Origin: Micractinium sp. NFX-FRZ
Taxonomy: Eukaryota > Chlorophyta > Trebouxiophyceae > Chlorellales > Chlorellaceae
DNA: 62,029 nucleotides
Assembly (NCBI GenBank): GCA_029339195.1
Contig: JAPTJF010000383.1
Coordinates: 1 to 62,029 of the forward strand
Reading direction: 5' to 3'
Shown: in pieces, positions 56,001-62,029 of the stretch
Layout of the letters: every line of letters begins with the position of its first letter
Position numbering within the stretch: position 1 is the first letter of the stretch
Translations under genes and position numbers: made by a program
Notes under the pieces: generated by a model
What the model saw: the letters and a program-made list of their open reading frames with translations, nothing else
What the model was told of the DNA's origin: nothing
Database searches by the model: none

Positions 56001-57341
56001 ATGGGGGAAAGGGGGGTCCCTCAGGGCTCCCTATTGACCTCAACACACAGCTGCAGTGATGATGAGCAGCCAAACAAAGGGGAGGCTTGTGAGGGTAGGC
56101 AGGGCGGGAGGGGTGACGGCATGGTTGTGGGTAGGCCGGTGGGCAGCGCTGAGCAGGCAGGCATAGGAGGGCTTGGGGCATGGCCACGGCGGCGCGCTGC
56201 ATGGGCGCAAGGAACTGCATGGGCGCAAGGAACTGCGCGCTGCATGCGCCGCCATGCTGGCAACGCTGCTCCGCAACCTACCAGCCAGCACTATTGCTGG
56301 CCACAGCCAGCCCAGCCAGCCATCCCGCTGCCTAAGCGGCACACACACACCAACAGACGACACTGCCGGCGTTCCGCCGCACCTGGCACGCTGCAACACC
56401 CCTTCTGTCAATATATCAGCCAGCCCCCCGCCAGCCCTTCCCATCCTGCCCAGCACCCACCTGGTAGTTGCCCTTTGTGGGCACCGAGTAGGAGGCTGTG
56501 TAGGAGCCGTTGCCGTGGTCCTCCACCTCAGCTTCAATGACATCGGGCTCCTGCTCCCCCGGCCGGGCCGCTGGCTCCACCATGACCAGTATGTGTGCGC
56601 CGCCCTCCCGCACCCGCTTGCCCGCCGCGTCGCGCGCCGTGATGGTGAGCTTCACCGGCTGCCCGGCGGCGGCGCCCGAGAAGCCCGGGCCGTGGGCGCG
56701 GCAGCGCGCGGCGTCGGGCGGCCCGGGGGGCGCGTCCGCCGCTTCCTCGTCGCCGCTCTCCTCGCTGTCGGACAGCTCCTTGGGAATGGGTGCATCGTGT
56801 GTGGCAATCTTAAAGTGAGCGCTGGGAGGGGCCTCCAGCATCAGCGGGTCCCCCGGCTTGCCGCCCTTTGCCTTGGGCTTCTCCTCCTCCTCATCGGGCA
56901 GCCCCGCCTCACGCCGCGCCTTGGCGCGCTCCTGCTTGGCACGCGTCTCTGCCAGGATCTGGGCCAGCAGCGGCGGCAGGTCGGGCACCTGTAAGGGGAA
57001 GAGGAGGAGGAGGAGGGGCAGGGCAGGGTGAGCAGGTAGGTGGCGGTGCGGCTTTAGGTGCCGCCTCCCGCCGCTCCCGCCACTGCAGGTCCCACGCTGT
57101 CCCGGCACGTGCCGGCCTACAGACCGTCCCTTCGTGTCTGGTGGCCTTTCTGTAGCCGCCCGCCCAGCCGCGACGGCAGGATTCGGCGCTCAGCAAGCGA
57201 CGCAAAGACAATCCAGCGCCTGTGGCTCTCGCCTGCACCTCCCGACCCTCTGAGCACCCTCCAACTGGAACTCACCCCCTCCATCTGCTTCTTCATCCGC
57301 TCCTCCGCCGTCTCCACCGGCACCAAAGCGCCGGCGTCCAT
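53030..57341 (-). CDS. Filamin-repeat, RRM and RS-domain protein
   Basis: A 652-aa predicted nuclear RNA-binding protein. Seven exons: 57341-57276, 56988-56461, 55930-55625, 54982-54872, 54632-54530, 54224-54118, 53767-53030. Domain order: a charged N-terminus; a filamin/ABP280-type Ig repeat at about residues 118-218 (PVKLTITARD, GNGSYTASYSVPTKGNYQLH, GEALGDSPFPIFFS); an Ala/Pro/Met linker; one RRM at about 320-395 (HMVVVGDVPAEATADAVEKV, GLAFIEFHRSREA, LRVEAA); a Gln-rich coil (QLQVQQVQQFQLMQQQQQ); and an RS domain (SRSRSRDRDRERD, RRRRSSRSR) with an acidic end (DELEALLEELGE). RRM plus RS suggests a splicing factor; the filamin repeat is unusual for that class. Exon 6 ends at CAG|GTGGGC; an alternative in-frame donor lies 6 nt upstream. 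Divergent from the NusG-like gene. Confidence 0.85.
53712..53850 (-). repeat. Copy of part of exon 7 of the filamin-RRM gene in intron 6
   Basis: Plus-strand AGCTGGAACTGCTGCACCTG at 53820-53839 repeats exon 7 sequence at 53715-53734. The copy lies upstream of the exon 7 acceptor. Confidence 0.85.
54428..54590 (-). repeat. Copy of the exon 5 3' end (RRM) in intron 5
   Basis: Plus-strand 54431-54477 resembles 54534-54577 (GGAACTC..TGAACGCCAGGC). On the coding strand the copy reads CLAFSEFQCSRE, a decayed GLAFIEFHRSRE. Confidence 0.9.
55863..56066 (-). repeat. 120-bp-spaced copy of the exon 3 acceptor and 5' end
   Basis: Plus-strand 55983-56066 parallels 55863-55946 for about 80 nt (GTGGGTGCTGAGAA, CAGGGC, CAGCTGCAGTGA). 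The copy carries a decoy CTGCAG acceptor followed by a frame broken by a stop. Confidence 0.9.
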
Positions 57342-57662
57342 CGTGACTCCTGTAGCCCGAGGAAGCCCCTGTGACTGGTTTTTGCGAGATCGGAAGCAGG
57401 CAGCAGTGGTATGGAGGCCAACAGAGAGTCCAAGTCTTGGTTGAGCTATGGCCGCCAGCAGGGCCCCCCATGCAGTGCCGCCAGCAGCCGTCTCTCCCGT
57501 GCATGCGTTGCGTTTCCCAATTGCGGTGTACTGTTTATTACTTTAACACGGTTGGAGCCGGGCTCCGTCATCTCCCACGCTAAGCTCCACGCTACCGCCA
57601 GCCTCAGCCGCACATTCCCCAGCGGGAGGCTGCATCGAGCTTTGCAAAGACCCACAAAAGCA
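57342..57662. promoter_or_regulatory. Shared 5' region of the filamin-RRM and NusG-like genes
   Basis: A 321-bp divergent spacer. An AT-richer stretch (TGTTTATTACTTTAACACGG) lies near 57532-57551, about 110 nt before the NusG-like start; it could belong to the core promoter but this is not shown. Confidence 0.4.
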
Positions 57663-60600
57663 ATGTATGTGGTAGCAAGCGGCCCCGCTGGGCTGGCCGC
57701 CACTTGCAGAGGCCCCCCCCGGTCCAGGAGGCTGGCACGAGTGTTTGCCGCCGCCAAGTCGGGCGACCAGGGCGCCCAGGATGTCAAGTCGGCACGGCTA
57801 TCCCGCATTCTGCGCCAGTACGAGGCTTCAGGTGGGGCAGCGGCAGCAGTGGCGGCAGGCGCCGCCGCCTGCCTGTTTGTCTCCACCCCACCTTGTCCTG
57901 TGCCGCTAGCTGGATTGCTGTGACCAGCACTGCTTGTGCATGGAATTTCCTACCCCCTGCACACACCTGTTTCAACTTGCCCCGCTCCACACCCCCACGC
58001 CTTTGCCTCCCCCACGCCTGCACCCACCCCCAGCCTCTGCTGCCTCTGAACCCCTCCCTGTCTCGCCTGCCCTCTGTTTTCAGGAGTGGAGAGGCAAAAG
58101 TCTGAGCTGGAGGCGTACATTGAGCAGCGCGAGGTGCTGCGCGGGGATCCAGAGGCGGTGGGGTCGGCCCGCGTGCTGCGTGCCTCTGCGGGCACCCGCG
58201 CCGGCGAGGAGCGCATCAACACAAAGATGGACATCTACATGCCCATGGGGCCAAACGGGTGTGTGCCTCCTGCACCATTGCTCATCCCTGTGTGTGTGTG
58301 TTGGGGTGTGGTGGTGCGGCGGATGCGTGGGTAACACGAAGATGGACATCCTTGTGCTCTTGGAGCTCTGCCTGAAACATCCCTCTGCTTTGCCCCCAGC
58401 CAGTGCTGCCCAGCATTGCTGCACGCCTTGCCTCCGCCCCTGCCTTGACTCCTGCCTCGCTGCCTGCGCCTCCCCTGGCTTCCCTGCAGCATCCGCAAGG
58501 CCAATGTGGGGCTGCACGGCAACGGGGAGCTGCACTGGTGGGCTCTCAACGTCAAGCCGGGGCGCGAGAAGCAGGTGAGCTGGCGCCACGCGGGCGCTGC
58601 CGGCGGAGGCTGGCCTGTCAGCGCGCGGTGCTGCGCTTGCTGAGGCGCCCTGGGGACCTTGAACGAGCGCACCCCAGCTTTGCCCATTCTCACCTCGCCC
58701 TGTGTTCCCCTCCCTGTGTTGCCCTCCCTCGCCAGGTGTGCGAGGCGCTGGAGCGCACGGTGCTGGGCCTGCTGGGCCCGCTGGAGCCGCTGGAGGAGGG
58801 TGGGGAGCCGCGGGAGCGCACCATCGAGACGTGGGCGCCCAAGAAGACGGTGAAAGGGTGGAACCCCAAGTGAGCTGAGTTGGTAGGGGTGATTGGGGAG
58901 GGGTGGGCTCCTTAGAAAGTGGGGTGAATGCTATGGTTTGGTTAGGTGTGAAGGGGATGGAGGCCTTAAAGGTATGGAACCCCGAATGATTGGGCAGGGT
59001 GTGTAGCTCTGTATTGACAGGTTGGTTTGACAGAGCTGAGCCCGTGCCCCGAGCCTCCTACTCCCTCCTCTGTTTCCTGGGCCAGGCAGGCGGGGCAGCA
59101 AACGCGCCGCGCCGCCCCGCCTTCTTCAGTCCCCCCCCCGCCCCACCCGCTCACTCACCCTGCTTGCTGTCCATGTCCCACCCCTTCTCCCCACATCCTT
59201 TCCTCCCCAGGACGGGAAAGATGGGGCAGCCAAGGCTCCACGCCATAGGCCGCGCGCAATGCCCTCCAACTCTTCGCCCTTCTCTTCTCAATCTCCCATC
59301 CATCATATTCTCCCCCCCCAGGACGGGCAAGATGGGCAACAAAGTGGTGCGCTACCCGGCGTCGTACAGCGAGGCGCTGGCGGGGGCGCCCAACGGCGGC
59401 TGGGTGTTTGCCCGCTTTGTGCTGGACCACGACCTGTCGGACCGCCTCAAGGCCAACCCCTCCTTCATGTGAGTGAGCAGGAGTGTGGTGGCTGTGACTC
59501 GTTGGAGTGCATGTGGGGGGTGCGGGCGGGATGGACGGGCTGCAGGTGTGCTGAACCAGGGTCTGGCGGGCCGCCTCAAGGCCAGCCCTCCCTTCTGGAG
59601 TGAGAGTGAGTATGCATGCCTGTGCGGGGGGATGGGAGAGAGCACGCGCATGCCTGTGTGTCCGGCAGCTGCTGTTACCTTCCGCAAGCCGGCACCATTG
59701 CTGACATCAGCACTCCTGTTGAGCACACGCAAGGGCTGTGCATCCTGTGTTGCTATCATTGCGTTGTTCATGAATCAAACCGTTGCCCCTCCCGCAGAAG
59801 CTGGCACCACTTTGAGCACTTTGGGGAGGAGACCAAGGGGGTGCAGAAGATGTCGGTGGTCTTCCCCAAGCCCTGCCCCCAGGACGTGCTGGACGCCGCA
59901 GCAGACGTGAGCTCCGCCTCCCTTGCCTGGTCTTGATTTTGATGGATGGAGTGTTAAGATGTCGTGGGTTGGGTGGGATTTTGGGGCACCACGGATGTGC
60001 ACGGGCAGGTTTGCATTGGGCGGCCAGGTGTGGCGGCCACGGGTGCTGATGATGAGGGCGGGGCGGGGCAGGTGGCAGGGCTGTGGCCCTCGTCTCCTTG
60101 GCTGCAGCAAGAGCGGGGCCTCCAGTGTTTGAGCATGTCTCACACACCGCACTCATAGCCACTACTCGGTGCCTAGCCCCCACCCTGCTGGCCCACCTGC
60201 AGTGGCAGCAGGGCCCGCAGCCGGCTGGGGAGGGCGCTTGCCACCCACTCCTTGTGCAAACCCCCAAGCTGCCCCGCTCACGTCTCCACCTTTGCGTTGC
60301 CCCTCCCTTCGCCCTGCCCTGTGCCTGCCTGCCTGCAGTGGGAGCAGGACATGGAGCCGACTGAGGAGGCGGCGGTGCGGGCGGCGCTGGACATCCCGGA
60401 GGAGAAGGCGCCTGCATGGGATTCAGAGCCTGTGGTGAGCACTGCCGTTTGAATTCACTCTCATCAGTTGCTAGCGGGGCCTTCCTGCCTCCAGTGGCTG
60501 GCTGTGCTGGCCCGCCGCTGCTGTGCGCTCTCGATGCTGCGCTGCTGGGGGCTGTGCTGCCCTGCACGCCTGGCTGCACCTGCCTGCCTCACGTCTGCTC

Positions 60601-62029
60601 TGCCGCTGGTACGCACCTGGATGCGTCTTCTGACACTGCCTCAGCATGCTGCCTGTTGGTTCTCATGGCCACCTGATGCATGCCTCTGCTCTGCTCTGGT
60701 CTCTGTGCAGGAGCCGCAGGCAGAGGAGTGGCAGCGCGGACGGCGCGACGGCGATCGGTTTGACGACCGCCGCGGCGGCGATCGCTTTGCCGAGCGCGGC
60801 GGCGATCGCTTTGCCGAGCGTGGCGGCAGGGATGGCGGGCGCTTCGGTGAGCGCGGCGGCAGGGATGGCGGGCGCTTCGGCGAGCGTGGCGGCAGGGACG
60901 GCGGCCGCCTTGGTGAGCGCGGCGGGAGGGATGGCGGCCGCTTTGGTGAGCGCGGCGGCCGGGACGGCGGCCGCTTTGGCGAGCGCCGCGGAGGGTTTGA
61001 GGACAGGCAGGAGCGCGGCGGCTTTGGCGACCGCCGGGAGCGCGGCGGGTTTGAGGATCGGCGTGGTGGGCGCGATGCCGCCGCCGAGCCTGCTTTGGGC
61101 GGCAGCTGGTATGAGGGCGGCGCCGGCGGCGGCAGCAGCGGCGGCAGCTACCGCGAGCGCCAGGGAGCGGGGCTGTATGATGGCCAGGGCCAGGGCGGCT
61201 TTGAGCAGCGTGGCAGCGACAGGCGTGCCGGCTTCAGCAGCTCAAGCAGCGGCGAGTGGCAGGACAGGCGGCAGGAACGCTGGCAGGGCGGCCGCGGCGA
61301 CCGCGAGTGGCAGGGTGGCCGTGGCGGGCGCGGTGACCGCGAATGGCAGGGTGGCCGCGGCGGCCGCGAGCAGCGCGGCGACTGGGGGGATCGCCGGGAG
61401 CGGGACGGCGATCGCCGGCGTGAGCGCGGTGGGCGTGACTCTGCCACCGAGCCCGCCACCGGCAGCAGCTGGTACGATGGCGGTGCCGCAGCTGCCCCCG
61501 CTGCCGGCGGCAGTGCATGGGAGGCCGGCGCTCAGCCCAAGCCGCAGGGCAGCGGCGACGATGCCGGCAGCTTCAGCGGCTGGTTTGACCAGGCAGCTGC
61601 AGCGTTTGACTTTGAGACACCTGCGGCGACAGCTGGCGCCAGCGCTGATGTGGGTGCTGCCAGCTCTTGGAGCTGGGACGATGCCTTGTCGCCCCAGCAG
61701 GCGGCAGCAGCCGCACCTGCGCCGGCGGCACCGCAGCAGGAGCCTGCAGCAGGGGCTGCCCCTGCGGCCGGCGTGTGGGAGGATACGCCTGCCATTGACA
61801 CGGCTGGCGTGTGGGACGAGCCAGCAATGGGTGCTGGCTGGGGCATGCCAGCGGCTGGCGGGGCAACCGCGTTTGGGCTGCCAGCGCAGCAGCAGCAGGG
61901 CGAGCGGCGCGTGCGGCGGTCTGGGGATGACAGGCGCGGCGATGACCGCGGCGGGCGCGGCGACGGGCGGTGGGGCGACGACCGTGGCGGCGAGCGCAGC
62001 GAGCGCGGCGGGCGTTTCGGCGACCGCGA
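57663..62029 (+). CDS. NusG-like (NGN-domain) plastid protein with RGG tail, 3' truncated by window
   Basis: Eight exons seen: 57663-57831, 58084-58258, 58490-58574, 58736-58869, 59322-59468, 59798-59906, 60339-60434, then 60711 to the window end (open frame). The start MYVVASGPAGLAATCRGPPR with following Arg/Ala/Lys looks like a chloroplast transit peptide. The core GELHWWALNVKPGREKQVCE, then GGWVFARFVLDHDLSDRLKA and a final VFPKPCPQDVLDAA, follows the order of a NusG N-terminal (NGN) domain and resembles plant pTAC13-type proteins, with a roughly 60-residue insert. The last exon encodes over 430 residues of low-complexity sequence: five GGRDGGRFGER-like units, more RGG/RER repeats, and SSWYDGG and SGWFDQAAAAFDF patches. 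Likely role: plastid transcription or RNA binding. The NGN call is by pattern and is moderate. Confidence 0.72.
58846..58998 (+). repeat. Diverged copy of the exon 4 end in intron 4 (NusG-like gene)
   Basis: AAAGGTATGGAACCCCGAAT at 58969-58988 resembles GAAAGGGTGGAACCCCAAGT at the exon 4 end. Confidence 0.55.
59203..59352 (+). repeat. Copy of the exon 5 acceptor and 5' end in intron 4
   Basis: CCCCAGGACGGGAAAGATGG at 59205-59224 parallels CCCCAGGACGGGCAAGATGG at 59316-59335. The copy then diverges from the coding sequence. Confidence 0.9.
59430..59615 (+). repeat. Copy of the exon 5 3' end in intron 5
   Basis: GGCCGCCTCAAGGCCAGCCC at 59569-59588, then TCCCTTCTGGAGTGAGAGTG, resembles the exon end (GGACCGCCTCAAGGCCAACC, CCTCCTTCATGTGAGTGAG). 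Confidence 0.9.
60740..61080 (+). repeat. Coding minisatellite, 33-bp units (GGRDGGRFGER)
   Basis: About five units of 33 bp (GGCGGCAGGGATGGCGGGCG...) preceded by two GDRFAERG units, within the last visible exon of the NusG-like gene. It encodes an RGG/RDG-type RNA-binding repeat. Confidence 0.95.

Noticed and set aside
1..62029. CRISPR arrays, prokaryotic operons, rRNA and tRNA genes, complete transposons
   Set aside because: Repeats found are local exon-edge duplications, minisatellites and hairpins without spacer arrays or transposase ORFs. I saw no tRNA or rRNA hallmark sequences, though a covariance-model search was not possible.

Overview
This window is nuclear DNA from a green alga. 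It is very GC-rich, its genes are cut into many short exons by GT-AG introns, several ends carry the chlorophyte poly(A) signal TGTAA, and the proteins match plant and algal families (plastid 4-alpha-glucanotransferase, a Tat-type thylakoid DUF1499 protein, a TKL-type receptor-like kinase, a GT49 glycosyltransferase). I rebuilt twelve multi-exon genes by matching splice sites, reading phase and protein family. Every listed exon joins in frame. The species cannot be named from this; a core chlorophyte is the safe call.

Layout. 1-138: 3' end of an unidentified gene (+), followed by a duplicated poly(A) signal. 2384-5768: TIP41-like PP2A/TOR regulator (-). 6172-11196: Y_phosphatase3-type phosphatase (+), divergent from TIP41, with two near-perfect hairpins in intron 2. 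12316-20878: receptor-like protein kinase, 16 exons (-). 22056-25230: DUF1499 thylakoid protein (-). 26097-30872: GT49/LARGE-like glycosyltransferase (+). 31625-32930: TFIIA gamma (-). About 33.2-34.2 kb: gene fragments that I could not resolve. 34841-39936: membrane-anchored sulfotransferase fused to a PC-esterase/TBL-like domain (+). 40418-43555: ribosomal protein eL6 (-). 45150-50911: plastid 4-alpha-glucanotransferase DPE1 (+). 51379-52373: small unidentified protein (+). 53030-57341: filamin-RRM-RS protein (-). 57663 to the window end: plastid NusG-like protein with a long RGG tail (+), cut by the window edge.

The genes are not an operon. They are an ordinary mix of housekeeping, plastid, Golgi and signalling genes, mostly in divergent or convergent pairs. 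Divergent pairs share spacers of 403 bp (TIP41/phosphatase) and 321 bp (filamin-RRM/NusG-like). Two neighbours (GT49 and the sulfotransferase-esterase) look like type II Golgi enzymes acting on glycans.

The most striking signal is structural. Nearly every gene has, inside an intron, one to three decayed copies of the adjacent exon edge: the last 20-90 nt of the exon plus its donor, or the acceptor plus the first exon bases. I count more than 25 in 62 kb. They give decoy splice sites and explain many spurious ORFs. A second oddity is the frequency of GC-AG introns, about 6 of 95.
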